Assembly: GCA_020536535.1 (NCBI GenBank)
Contig: JAHLWZ010001060.1
Span: 1-23,154 of the forward strand
Source of the DNA: Pelomyxa schiedti
Taxonomy: Eukaryota > Evosea > Pelobiontida > Pelomyxidae
Length of the DNA: 23,154 bases
Direction: 5' to 3'
Every line of letters starts with the position of its first letter. Within the stretch, counting starts at the first letter, position 1. This document shows positions 10,317 to 23,144 of the stretch, one piece after another. The translations under genes and the position numbers were made by a program. The notes under the pieces are model-generated. The model was not told the DNA's origin. It saw nothing but the letters and a program-made list of their open reading frames with translations, and made no database searches.

Positions 10317-11438
10317 CAATGAGTGAAAATAACACCGTTCTAGTCCAGTGATTATTTTATGCAGGCATTTAAGTTCCTGTTAATAACTAACTCTCAGCAG
10401 TCAGTGTTTGTCCCTGAGGCTCTCTTTCACACAACTCACCAACTTTGAGTCTCAGTCACTCTCAATCATGCTGTTGTTCCTCCCTCCTTCCTCTCTCAAG
10501 CAGCTTTGCAGCCTTAAAATAATATATAATAACATCAGCCATACCTCTACTTATTTTGAGCTGGGGTGCTTTGCTTTGCTTGGCTCAGCTGTCCGTAGCG
10601 CTACTCCATGGTTGAGTTGGTAAGTAAAATACCCTAGCTTTTACTGGTATTTGTAAAGAAACAAAAATGGTGTTTGTTATTGTATATTTTTAGGGCCAAA
10701 TTAGGTGCAGTTCATTTTGCAACGTTGTTTGAATGCCAGAAGAGGTCTTACATCTCTTCAACGCAATGTACTGCAACCATTTATTTGGGGGTGGATCCCA
10801 ATTTTACCCATGATTGGTGACCAGAAAAACCCTTGTTTTTTTTGCACCCCAGAATTATGGGAACAAAAAGAACTTTGTTCTGGCTGTGCATGTGGTTTGT
10901 GTACTGGCTCACTCTTTGTTACAGAAGACACTGTTATTCCATTGTTTACTCTTTGAGTCTATGGAGACACCATGGTGGCGTGGCATGCTGGCAATCAAGA
11001 TCTGGTGTGGTGGATTGTGGTCAGTGGGGATATGTGCTCAAGTGCTCTGGTGGAATCCTGTTTGCAGTCGGCACTGGCAGGATATTCCTGGTGTTGAGTT
11101 TCAAACATTTCAATTTCCGGCACTGGTATCATCTAGAAGTGTGATGAGTGCAGAGACAAAGAGGTTGTAATGTACCTTTGCTCATTTGAAGCTCCAGAAA
11201 CTATTGGAATCAGATCCTGAGCTAAGGCATAAGCTATGTAGCCTTTGCTCACCAATGCAATAAAGGTACTACACACAGGAAGCTTGTAAGACTAGCCAGT
11301 ACAGCAGAAGATTCAGGCGAGGTGCCGAGAACAAAGCTTCTGAATTCAGTTAGCTGCCACCGACATCGGCAATCACACATACAATCCCCAATTTGGTCAC
11401 TCTCATTAAACACAAACAACACTTACACCCAAAACTCG
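10317..11438. other. Unassigned region between the TIR element and the palindrome axis (left copy)
   Basis: About 1.1 kb with no recognisable gene. All three plus-strand frames are open for 80-118 codons around 10705-11170, giving Trp/Cys/His-rich peptides that match no family I know. Two short Cys-x2-Cys clusters can be read (CSGC near 10880, CDEC near 11142) but in frames broken by stops. One intron-like segment is at 10620-10693. It could be a decayed transposon, a non-coding transcript, or the start of a gene cut by the axis. Confidence 0.35.
10468..10820 (+). CDS. Tentative two-exon small ORF near the axis (left copy)
   Basis: From the ATG at 10468, splicing out 10620-10693 (GTAAGT donor, T-rich tract, TTTTTAG acceptor) keeps the frame open for 92 residues to a TGA at 10818-10820. 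The intron signals are as good as those of the real genes, which is the only positive evidence. The peptide is Leu/Ser/Cys-rich with no domain, and the intron (74 nt) is slightly longer than the others. It could be a chance frame or part of a spliced non-coding RNA. Confidence 0.2.
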
Positions 11439-11442
11439 CGAG
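11435..11442. other. Palindrome axis
   Basis: The sequence CTCGCGAG straddles the symmetry point between 11438 and 11439 with no loop bases. Arms pair perfectly outward from here. A spacerless join is what a single-strand fold-back, a hairpin-ended molecule or an adapter-skipped double-strand read would yield. No telomere-like tandem repeat is seen on either side. Confidence 0.95.
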
Positions 11443-12560
11443 TTTTGGGTGTAAGTGTTGTTTGTGTTTAATGAGAGTGACCAAATTGGGGATTGTATGT
11501 GTGATTGCCGATGTCGGTGGCAGCTAACTGAATTCAGAAGCTTTGTTCTCGGCACCTCGCCTGAATCTTCTGCTGTACTGGCTAGTCTTACAAGCTTCCT
11601 GTGTGTAGTACCTTTATTGCATTGGTGAGCAAAGGCTACATAGCTTATGCCTTAGCTCAGGATCTGATTCCAATAGTTTCTGGAGCTTCAAATGAGCAAA
11701 GGTACATTACAACCTCTTTGTCTCTGCACTCATCACACTTCTAGATGATACCAGTGCCGGAAATTGAAATGTTTGAAACTCAACACCAGGAATATCCTGC
11801 CAGTGCCGACTGCAAACAGGATTCCACCAGAGCACTTGAGCACATATCCCCACTGACCACAATCCACCACACCAGATCTTGATTGCCAGCATGCCACGCC
11901 ACCATGGTGTCTCCATAGACTCAAAGAGTAAACAATGGAATAACAGTGTCTTCTGTAACAAAGAGTGAGCCAGTACACAAACCACATGCACAGCCAGAAC
12001 AAAGTTCTTTTTGTTCCCATAATTCTGGGGTGCAAAAAAAACAAGGGTTTTTCTGGTCACCAATCATGGGTAAAATTGGGATCCACCCCCAAATAAATGG
12101 TTGCAGTACATTGCGTTGAAGAGATGTAAGACCTCTTCTGGCATTCAAACAACGTTGCAAAATGAACTGCACCTAATTTGGCCCTAAAAATATACAATAA
12201 CAAACACCATTTTTGTTTCTTTACAAATACCAGTAAAAGCTAGGGTATTTTACTTACCAACTCAACCATGGAGTAGCGCTACGGACAGCTGAGCCAAGCA
12301 AAGCAAAGCACCCCAGCTCAAAATAAGTAGAGGTATGGCTGATGTTATTATATATTATTTTAAGGCTGCAAAGCTGCTTGAGAGAGGAAGGAGGGAGGAA
12401 CAACAGCATGATTGAGAGTGACTGAGACTCAAAGTTGGTGAGTTGTGTGAAAGAGAGCCTCAGGGACAAACACTGACTGCTGAGAGTTAGTTATTAACAG
12501 GAACTTAAATGCCTGCATAAAATAATCACTGGACTAGAACGGTGTTATTTTCACTCATTG
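11439..12560. other. Unassigned region between the palindrome axis and the TIR element (right copy)
   Basis: Exact mirror of 10317-11438, with the same three overlapping open frames, here on the minus strand (about 11707-12172). No recognisable gene. The tentative spliced ORF lies at 12057-12409. Confidence 0.35.
12057..12409 (-). CDS. Tentative two-exon small ORF near the axis (right copy)
   Basis: Mirror of 10468-10820, with its intron at 12184-12257. The only support is the well-formed intron. No domain recognised. Confidence 0.2.
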
Positions 12561-13016
12561 CATATTTGGTTCATAAGGGTGAAATTTCTTCTTCAGGAAA
12601 AGCCTCTATGTTTGGAAAAATTTTCGCCCGGGTGAAACAACCGTTTTCCTCTATGATGTATTGTTGTTGCAACAGAGGGGTATGAGCGCGGGACTGATTG
12701 TGAAAAAAAGGTAACGTATTGTTTTTCCTCCTTCGACTGTTGCCTTTCCGGCAACACAGGTCTTGGGGGCAAACAACTCTACACTGTCCAACAGTCACAA
12801 CGCACAACATCACAGTGCACAGTCCTGTGGGTGGTCCGTCCCAAGCCCAAGTCGACTTCCTTATAAAGAAACTTATCTCTGGAATTTTGCCCAGGGTGGG
12901 GTGAAATTTTTCCTCCTCTATCAAATTTTGCCCCAGGCAAAAAGGGCAGGGCGAAGGGCAAAAATTCACAGAGGAAAACTACATGAAAAAAATTTCGCCC
13001 CTATGAACCAGATATG
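12561..13016. mobile_element. Non-autonomous TIR element (MITE-like), right copy
   Basis: Mirror of 9861-10316. Terminal inverted repeats are at 12561-12587 and 12990-13016. Identity to the left copy is complete, so the element was inserted before the palindrome arose and cannot have caused it by independent insertion in each arm. Confidence 0.6.
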
Positions 13017-13322
13017 TTAAGGATTGATGGTATGGACTTTTTTTCTTCAGCCAAATGGCAGACCAATTGAGCTGTAATGGGATGAGTATGGCACCAATGA
13101 CAAATGGGTGTGGCACTGGTACATGGAGATGCAGAGAGTGACACCCTTCCCAACAACCGCGAGTCCTGTAATGATCGAAACCCAAAAAAAGCCTCAACCG
13201 CGCAACAGATCTTGCAAGGAAAAATATCGAAAGCAAAAGAAAACACAAACCAAACAACAACAATAACACCGCTCGGCTCCGTACGGTTTCTCCGACAACA
13301 GCAACAAACCAAACATACAAGG
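13017..13322. other. 5' flank of the Met-rich gene (right copy)
   Basis: Mirror of 9555-9860. On this strand the last 60 bases before the ATG are rich in CAA, AAC and ACA triplets with few G, as in an unstructured leader. An upstream ATG at 13104 is in frame with the gene, but the intervening 73 codons do not look like the conserved-style protein that follows. Confidence 0.5.
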
Positions 13323-13881
13323 ATGGGGTTCGGCAAGAGTGTATTCAAAGAGCTCAACGGCGAGGCCAAGATGGAGAGAAAGGCAAAACACGCACGCGTC
13401 GCGATGCAACTGGAGGCCGAGGCCGCAATGCTAAAGAACCAAGGTTGTTACGATGACGAAATTAAATACAATTACGTGACATGATACTATTAAAAAAACA
13501 TGAATACAAAATACCGCATTAATACGATTATTATCGTCAGGTCAACTATCAAACACTCCTCTATATTGCTTACTTTTTACTTATGACGTCGCCGTATTTA
13601 GTCATAATAATATTGTACTCACTTATCACAAATATGCAGCGACTGTGCAGACAGCTGTTACCACTGCGATGATCAATAACCCAAACATGGCGGCAACTGC
13701 AGCTATGAACCCTATGATGAACCCCGCTATGATGGGAGCTATGCCACCCCCGATGATGGCGCAACCAATGATGGGCGCCTACCCACCCACAATGGGCATG
13801 CCGATGGGAGGATATCCGATGGGAACAGGCTACGCTACAGGCTACCCAATGGGAGGCGCTTATCCAATGGGATACTACTAA
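13323..13881 (+). CDS. Small protein with charged helical N-terminus and Met/Gly/Pro-rich C-terminus (right-arm copy)
   Basis: I do not recognise a named family. Exon 1 starts at the ATG at 13323 (MGFGKSVFKELNGEAKMER) and encodes about 40 residues of Lys/Glu/Ala-rich helix. Exon 2 encodes about 75 residues of NPMM, PMMG and GYPMG repeats ending in GYY. The intron is uncertain: 13444-13639 (phase 1) and 13476-13650 (phase 0) both keep frame. Either is three to four times longer than other introns here and is AT-rich. The C-terminus resembles the flexible Pro/Gly/Tyr-rich tails of some membrane-associated or phase-separating proteins, an analogy only. It lies 275 bases upstream of, and parallel to, alanine aminotransferase. 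Confidence 0.65.
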
Positions 13882-14156
13882 GCAGTCATGATTGCCAAGG
13901 AGGGACATTCCACGCACACACCACAACCAACATTACCTTGCTTGTATCAAAATTAAAAACAAACACAACAAACCCTATTATCGCCTTTTAGTTCAGATAG
14001 AACCAGTTCTATGCATCTCAGAGAGAAAACAGCAAGAAAACTCGTTTGCCTTAGACATTCGAACGGTGTCACTTTTTTGAAGTTCAAACGTTGTGTCAAA
14101 CGAAAACAGAGCCGAGATCTCAGAGGGAAAAAAAAAAAATAAAGTCACGCACGGCA

Positions 14157-16358
<2,202 letters not shown>

Positions 16359-16428
16359 ACAAACACCAAGTTGGACACAACACACTATCACCTTACCGGT
16401 CTTCTATTACATTTATTTTCCATTTTGA

Positions 16429-19400
16429 TCAGTGTGATGAGGAGGAAATAATAGCAATGAAAGGGGACAGGGATGAGCACCATTGTGTGATTCTCTCTGT
16501 AACTTGTTCATTTGTGACTGCCACTATGGGTGGTGCTGGTTGTTGTTGATTGATGGGTGTTGCGTTGTTGTTTGGCTGGGAATTGCTGGGTGAACTGCTA
16601 CAGAGGAATGGAATTGCCACTATTTTGCAACAGCTGAACAACAGGCTCTCTATCACTGTGAACGGCACCCGGTTTTTCTCTGTTGTTGTGGCGTTCAGTA
16701 TGAGAAAATGGTACTTGGAAAAGGCACATACCAAGAATGGAGAGGCAGGATTGTATAACAAGGGTGAGTAAGTCAGTGGCGGTGCCAGGGGTAGTCCCGT
16801 CTAATAGCAGAAATGGTGATTCGGGGGAGTGCACGAGATTGTTCACAGTTTCCAGGGATGCATTTCTTCTGCTGAGGCAGTGGGCAATTGCTGATTCGCC
16901 AGCTTCCCGGCAGAGTATATTCACTTCTGTTTTTAAAATTAGGTTTCTTGATTTGTGGTAACATGGGAAAAAAACAAAGTGTTACCTTCAATGTCGGGAG
17001 GTGGAAGCAATATTTTCTGGTCAGATAAGAAAGTTGCTTGTGACTGAAGAGGAAGCATTCCAAAGGTGGAATCAACTACTTTACCGTGGATCATTTCGGT
17101 CACAAGAATTCCAAATCCCCACAGGTCACCTGGAGATGAAATTAGAAAAAATAAGTCGAAAAGGAAAAACCTTTCATTGTGTAGCGATTTGTTAGCATTT
17201 GGGGGGCCATGTACACTGGAGTACCAGGACCTCGCGTTTGCTGGTTTTGTGGTGTGTTTGTAGCTTGTCCATTACGATACATGTCCCGGGAGACTCCAAA
17301 ATCACAAATTTTGGGAGAACCATTCAAATCCAGAAGTACGTTGTTGCTGGTGAGGTCCCGGTGCATGTAGTTCTGCCTGTGAAATGTGAGTTTTTTCAGG
17401 AAATGTGGTACAATCACACTGGTGCAGGCTGTCCATTCCCTTGGCTACACCAAGTGCAATTGCAACTACTTCTTTGAAGTTGAGTCGTTTCTGTTGAGTT
17501 TGTTAGTTGAATGGTATATATTTGGTTTCAACCTGGCAAAGAAACTGTCTCAGACTGCAACACATGAGTTCGGACACAATCTGTAGTCTCCCAGAACGCG
17601 TTGTGCATGTTCCAATGCACTTTACAATGTTTGGGTGCTGTAAACTACTGACAATCTATTGGATTTAGTGATAGGTTTTTTTAGCGGTTTTGCTCACTTC
17701 TGCTTCTAGCCGGAACCTATCAACATTGTAATCGGATATGATCTCCTCGTGAAGTGTTTTCACTGCAACTTCTCGTGATGACGAAACGTGGATGTACTTG
17801 AAAACTGCTCCGTATGACCCACTTCCCAATCTTGAGACATACATTAAGTCCGACTCATTGATTGTCATCACAGGCACCATGGTAACCTTGAGCCGTGCCA
17901 CTACTCCTTTTCCTGGTTTTTTGGGTTATTTTGTCATTTCCGCAAACAGAAGAGAGTGACCTGAATTGAGAGGGGCTGGCGGAAGAAGGGATATCACATT
18001 AAACAATGTCGTTGATGTACCGGAGAGTGAGAGTTGGTATAGACCGCCTTTAACACCAACAACAGCCAGAGAAACAACCTGTTGTTTCTCATCCACTCCA
18101 AACCGCTTTTCAACTGCCATCTTCACAATCTATTTTTTGATGTTTTGAGTTGAGTTATTGTTTGTGTTTTACCTTATCCAGTGAACACCGGCAGCAAAAG
18201 GATTCCTGAAATGTAATATTATGCCTTTCCAATGTGACTTCAATCTGCTTCATCACGCAACTCTCTCTTGTGCCTCTTGTTTCTTGGGAAATGGATTTCA
18301 CCCAAACTCCTCGTTGAATGTGTTGCAAGGTGTGATCAATATCTGTGCAGTTTAAGATAGTTTAAATAAACACCTCAGATACTATCTTCTTGGTCTTTGA
18401 ACTCTTTTGCTCGAATTTCCATCACTATTGGGAAAAAAAGAAGTGAGGAGGTGGGTAAGATTATATTGATTATACATAAATACATTTTGATTGTTCCTCA
18501 AGCTTCTGTTGAAGTGCTCGAAGTTCTGTTGGTTTTGTGGCTTTTGCAAGGAGCTCTTTGTTTTGTTGTGAGAGCTGAAGGATTTCATTTTCTAACATTC
18601 TCACTTTGTCCTGGAGAACAAGAATGTGTAGTGATAAATATATAGGTTACACACACCTCCAACAGCATGCTACCATATCCGATGGCACAAGACCTACCTC
18701 CAGGCTCTTCCAGGAAGATGCCATTCCGCAGCGTTCCCGTGAGCTTGTGCGTGATTCTGGAACCCCCGCTCCGGAAAGTGGCGGTGCCTTCCCCGCAATT
18801 GCCGCCGTCCGTGAACTTGCCCGTGAACTCGTCGCCGTTTGGCCACCTCTTGGTGCCCGTTATTAGTACGCCCCTCTCCCAAGTCCCCGAGATCGCGGTA
18901 CCGTCCCCGGGCACAGTCAAAGTCCCCTCCCCGTGCTCCTTCCCCATCTCCCACTCCCCGCAGTATCTCGCCCCGTCGGCCCACATCCTCACGCCACTCC
19001 CATGGAACAAGTCGTCCCTCCACAGCCCAGAGTAGCTCCCCCCCCGCCCACGGCCTCCCCCTCCCCCTGGGCCCCCTCCCGTGTCCCTGAACATCATCGC
19101 CCCCACCCCGCACTTTTTCCCCCACACGAAGTCGCCGCGGTACACGTCGCCGGTGTCGGGGCACACCCACGTGCCCTCCCCGTGCATCTCCCCCATGTCC
19201 CACTGCCCCTCGTACACCGTCGCCGCGGCGCCGCCGCCGCCGCCCCCCTTGGCCCCCTGCTGCTGCTGCCGCCTCTTGTGGGCCCCCCAGCCGTGCAGCT
19301 TCGTGGGGTCCCCGGGGCCGACCGCGGGGGGCGGGGGCAGGGCCCAGCGGCCCACGTAGATGTCCACGCCGTTGGCGGCGTGGGCGGTCCCCCAGTGCCT

Positions 19401-19619
19401 GTGGTCGTGGCGCCACAGGCCCTCGTACCGCGCGCCGCTGGGCCAGCACGCCACGCCCCAGCCGTCGCGGTTGCCCGCCACGAACTCCCCGTCGTGGGTG
19501 CTCCCGTCGGGGCGGCACAGGCGCCCGCGGCCGTGCAATTTGTTGTTCAGGGACGCCCCTTCGTACGTCGATCCGTCGGGGAGCCGATACACGGTCCCTA
19601 CGTTGGGAAGCCTTGCCAT
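16429..19619 (-). CDS. MORN-repeat / coiled-coil / TKL-like protein kinase, 12 exons (right-arm copy)
   Basis: Mirror of 3258-6448, described in full there. Here the ATG is at 19617-19619, the GC-rich MORN exon is 18657-19619, and the stop is at 16429-16431. The catalytic exon carrying HRDLTSNN and DFG is 17171-17376. It converges on the right-arm alanine aminotransferase with 70 bases between stop codons. Confidence 0.9.
19038..19080 (-). other. G-quadruplex-prone tract inside the MORN exon (right copy)
   Basis: Mirror of 3797-3839. The G runs are on the minus (coding) strand, and the plus strand shows the matching C runs. Confidence 0.55.
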
Positions 19620-19706
19620 ACAACCAACTTACTTTGTTATCGTACCCTTTGCTCCTCCACAGCGTTCCCTCTTCCCTGAGGAACTGCAGCTGGTCAGACC
19701 AAACCA
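19620..19706. promoter_or_regulatory. Short divergent intergenic region / bidirectional promoter (right copy)
   Basis: Mirror of 3171-3257. It separates the MORN-kinase ATG (minus strand) from the first ATG of the hypothetical gene (plus strand). No specific box recognised. Confidence 0.4.
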
Positions 19707-20404
19707 TTGGATGGAGTAACAGAGAAGGAGAAAACATCAAACCAATATCAAAGCAGATCCACGCGATCCGCGTTGAACGGTCGCCGCGACGCCGGGGTTT
19801 GTTGTCACCATCACCACGCGATGACGTCTACCACAGCAACCACGAGCACGTGCTATCGATACGTACGCGGTGGCTACGTCTGCGAAGGGGACGGGGAGGG
19901 CGAGGCCGAAGGGACGGGCAAGTACACCAGCACAGACTACGTGGGGGCGCTGCTGGCTGCGTGCCTGGGGGTTGGGCAGTGCCGGCGGGTGTGCCTGTTC
20001 GCGGTGGTCGACATGGGGGGCATGGGCATGGGCATGGGCATGGGGGGCACGAGGGTGACGGTGGCCGCGGACTCGCTGACCAGGCCGACGACGACGATGG
20101 CGGGGGGGCCCACTTACTGCGCTGCGACTGGCGGGCGGAAATCGGGGCGTGGTAGTGGTGATGATGATGTTCGCGATTATGGGGGCGAGGATGCTGTTAC
20201 GGGTGAGTTGCGTGGAATTTGGCTTGTGCCCCAGCAATATTTTTTGTTGTTTTTTGGGGGGATGGTCTTGCATCTATGCGGGCGTGCGTGCTTGTTGCTG
20301 TTGTTGTTGTTGTTGTTGTTGCTGTTGCTGTTGGTTCTTACTTTTCAGCGGCCCACATTTACTTTTCGTATAGAGGTGGTGAGAAGACCAACAGGAGGAA
20401 GTAA
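19707..20404 (+). CDS. GC-rich hypothetical coding region, perhaps the 5' part of the CH gene (right-arm copy)
   Basis: No family recognised. Exon 1 runs from the ATG at 19707 (or the internal ATG at 19821) to 20202, with strong G/C third positions like the neighbouring MORN exon, which supports coding. An intron 20203-20348 (GTGAGT donor, GTT microsatellite, TTTTCAG) joins a 17-codon exon ending at TAA 20402-20404, giving about 183 or 145 residues. The translation has a His-rich and Thr-rich N-terminus, an acidic Gly/Glu stretch, a compact hydrophobic segment (YVGALLAACLGV, then CLFAVVDMGG), a (GM)4 run and a basic C-terminus. The coiled-coil/CH frame opens at 20443, 38 bases after this stop. 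I suspect one gene with splicing I could not phase, but two genes are possible. Confidence 0.5.
20291..20333. repeat. (GTT/GCT)n microsatellite inside an intron (right copy)
   Basis: Reverse complement of the triplet tract at 2544-2586, identical in unit order and length. It lies in the probable first intron of the plus-strand hypothetical gene. Confidence 0.9.
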
Positions 20405-20442
20405 TGCGTACTCCAACATTCATAACATACACATATCGATAG

Positions 20443-21737
20443 GTTTTTTCTTCTTGTTGTGAGGCAATTTACATTAACATAATATCAGAGGAGCGGCACC
20501 AGGGAGCTGCGGCGTTTCCCTCGGCTCCCTCACTTCCCTCTCTTCTTGTTACCAAAAACGACAAGGACCTCACAGTGCTATTAACAAACAGTGAAAATAT
20601 GAAAGCTGAATATGAGAAAAACCTTGAACTTCAACTCCAACAGAAACATCAGCAACAGGTGCAACTACAACAACAAGAAATAGATACTCTCAAGCAAAAC
20701 GTCGTTCAACTCAACACAACACTTTCCTCTACCACTGCTGCTCATTCAACAGCCTTGGCTGAGGTAGACATTCTCCGTGCCAGAGTGAATGCCTGTGGAG
20801 ACGAATTACTCCTCGAGCGGCAAACTCGCCTGGAACTGCAGAAACAAGTAGATGCCTTGCGTAGTCAACTGGCTGCGATACATCACCATAGGTACGCATA
20901 CCACAAACACCAAGTTTTATTCCCTAACTTGAAAAATTCAGGCCTGAGACGGGAGCCATTTTCCCCAATAAAAGTGCGTCTACATTAAAACCAAACATAC
21001 AAAGTCCGCCGCCGGGGCGATCTCCACCGCCTCATATGAGTCACAGCACAACATTCCCGGCAACCACTCCCAATACACGACAAGTTTTCAAGAAAGCCGC
21101 GATAGCCGCTCAGCTAATAGCTGTAAGAACTGTATCTAAGTTCATGTCACACTAACTGTCTTCTCAGCATCCTAAAACAGTGGCGCCACCGCATGATTCT
21201 CAATCAGAGTACTCTTGTTTTCATTTATTCCATACCGCTCTTAAAAAAAAACACAAGGATGAACATATGGATACAGTGGATTGCCTCTCTTCTTTCAGTT
21301 CAATTGGCACCAGAAAATTTCTATGACTCTTTCAAGGACGGAATCATGTTCCTCCGGGTACCGGCCCAAGACAACCTGCACTCCCATCTTACTTAGTTGA
21401 AAAGATTCTGGAAAAGACACATCCTGGCCTAGTGGATTGGAAACGTGCTGGAGGAGCTCCCACTGGCAAGAGACAAATAAACGTGAGTGCCATGTATATT
21501 CCACCTCTGGCTAACATTCTGTGCACAGATCTACCAGAACATGATCAACTGTCAATATGCATTTGAGTGCTTGAAAAACGCGAACCTGAATGTTACCGGC
21601 TTAGACAGTAAGCCCAAATACTATTGATGTCACCGGAAATAACCACCAACATATAAATAACAGGCGGGGATATTGCCATTGGAAACCATGAGACAATTTC
21701 CCAGCTAGTATCACAACTGCATACCCACAAACCTTGA
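20443..21737 (+). CDS. Coiled-coil protein with C-terminal fimbrin-type calponin-homology domain (right-arm copy)
   Basis: Likely actin- or cytoskeleton-associated. Introns 20892-20941, 21123-21167, 21209-21257, 21358-21404, 21483-21528 and 21608-21663 all keep phase. From the first ATG (20599) the product is 281 residues. Residues 1-98 form a Gln/Leu-rich coiled coil (LQLQQKHQQQ, then ILRARVNACGDELLLERQ). About 99-172 is a Pro/Ser/Thr linker. About 173-281 is one CH domain: WIQWIASLL, ENFYDSFKDGI, ILEKTHPGLVDWKR, then QNMINCQYAFECL and GGDIAIGNHETISQLVSQL, the pattern of fimbrin/plastin CH repeats. A single C-terminal CH domain rarely binds actin alone, so binding is inferred. The frame has no ATG between the upstream TAG (20440) and 20599 but stays open, hence possible splicing from the GC-rich exon upstream. 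Confidence 0.8.
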
Positions 21738-21806
21738 ATTGAAATATTCTGTTTCCATCGTTTTTGAGAAAAAAAACAAGTACTTCCTTGTTTCTTTTAT
21801 GCCCTG

Positions 21807-21883
21807 TACGCATTTTAGCTGTGTGGTGATAATGGAGTATAACACGTTGGTGAGTCCTAATCCTACATTCCAATCAAGAGGCA
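21807..21883 (-). repeat. Rab stop codon and 3' flank (right-arm copy), matched by the diverged copy at 23085-23154
   Basis: Mirror of 994-1070. Comparison with 23085-23154 on the same strand shows two tandem, same-direction Rab 3' ends about 1.3 kb apart. Confidence 0.75.
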
Positions 21884-22817
21884 CAGCAACCTTTTGTTGA
21901 CTGCACTTGTATGGCATCACTTTTCACAATAACAGTTGCCTGTGGTGGTGGTGATACTGTGCCCCCCATTTTGCTCTTTATTTCGGCCGCCATTTTAAAG
22001 AATGCCTGCTCTACATTGGTTGAGTTCTTTGCTGATGTCTCTCTATGGAAAGAATGAGTGCAAATAATAATGAGTAGAGTGGAAACTGTACATTAATGTG
22101 ATTCCGAGTTCATCAGCAAATTCCTTTGCCGTGCTGAACTCAACTGCTCTCTTGATTGCGAGGTCACTCTGTGTTTTTGGTGATCAGGGAATAAAATACG
22201 GGGTTTGTAAGATACCTTATTTCCAACCATCAGCTTATTTGCAGTGGCGTCAGCATAACTGACGACTTCTTGAAGCCATTGTCTGAGGTTGTTGAATGAC
22301 ACCACATCTGTTATGTCATACACAATGAGTATTCCATGCGCGCCTCGGTAGACTGCAAAAAAAAAAAAAAAAAAGTTCAGTGTGCAAGATTGAGGAGAAT
22401 CTATTGGTAATCCTACATACAAGAACTTGTTAGGGTTCTGAACCGTTCTTGTCCTGCTGTGTCCCACTACATTCCAAAGTAAGTGTGAAAGAATAAGATT
22501 CTATATAAAGTTCCTGGTCATACAATTTGGAGCTTGACTGTCTTGGAGTCCAGTTCAATTGTTTTGATCTTGAAGTCCACACCAATTGTGCTGATGTAGC
22601 TCTCAGTGAATGTGTCATCTACAAATCGCAGCAAAAGGCAACCTTTGATGAGTTGATACTATGCAAATACATTGCGATGGAGGTACTTTTGCCAACTCCA
22701 GATTCACCGACCACCAACAATTTGAACAAGTAGTCACTGCTCAAAAAAAGAAAAGGAAATGAGGGGACTTCGGCATTGTCAAATAGAAACACACTATTCA
22801 GGGTCCACACTCGTCAT
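21874..22817 (-). CDS. rab1: Rab1-type small GTPase, 7 exons (right-arm copy)
   Basis: Mirror of 60-1003, described in full there. Introns in this arm are 22737-22794, 22643-22686, 22467-22523, 22353-22420, 22169-22215 and 22043-22091. The full upstream region is visible only for this copy. A 16-T tract (A tract on the coding strand) lies 50-65 bases before the ATG, and a second Rab gene in the same direction ends about 330 bases upstream. Confidence 0.93.
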
Positions 22818-23144
22818 GTTGAGTGAGTTCCTGTGAACCGTCGTTCTGTTGTGTTGTGTTTTCCAATTTTTTTTTTTTTTTTGTTTCGAAGAAACAATCT
22901 GATTCCTCAAATGGTCGTAGAATCTAATAATCAACACACCGGAACGCTGTGATTTCGCAGCAGTCGCGGCTGTTTTTAATCAACGGGGTCACAAAAGGGT
23001 GTATGTAAATGCTGGGAATAAACTACAGTTGTAGTTGGGGAGTGTGTGGTGATTGATAAGTGTATATTGAAACTTCTACTTCTTACACATTTTAGCGTTG
23101 TGGTGATAATGGAGTATTACACATTGGTGAGTCCTTCATCGCAA
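22818..23144. other. Intergenic region between two tandem Rab genes
   Basis: The distal 268 bases of this stretch (22877-23144) are outside the palindrome. The 22867-22882 homopolymer (16 T) is where the left arm is cut. Beyond it are a short inverted repeat GTTTC-GAA-GAAAC (22883-22895), another small stem (CTACAGTTGTAG near 23024-23035), and the diverged Rab 3' flank from about 23085. No gene otherwise seen. Confidence 0.6.

Noticed and set aside
10814-11170. 118-codon Trp-rich frame and two overlapping frames
   Set aside because: Three frames are simultaneously open, which reflects low stop-codon density more than coding. No family match could be argued.
11420-11457. Possible telomeric repeat at the axis (TTTTGGGTG)
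   Set aside because: Occurs once per arm with no tandem array, so no telomere can be claimed.
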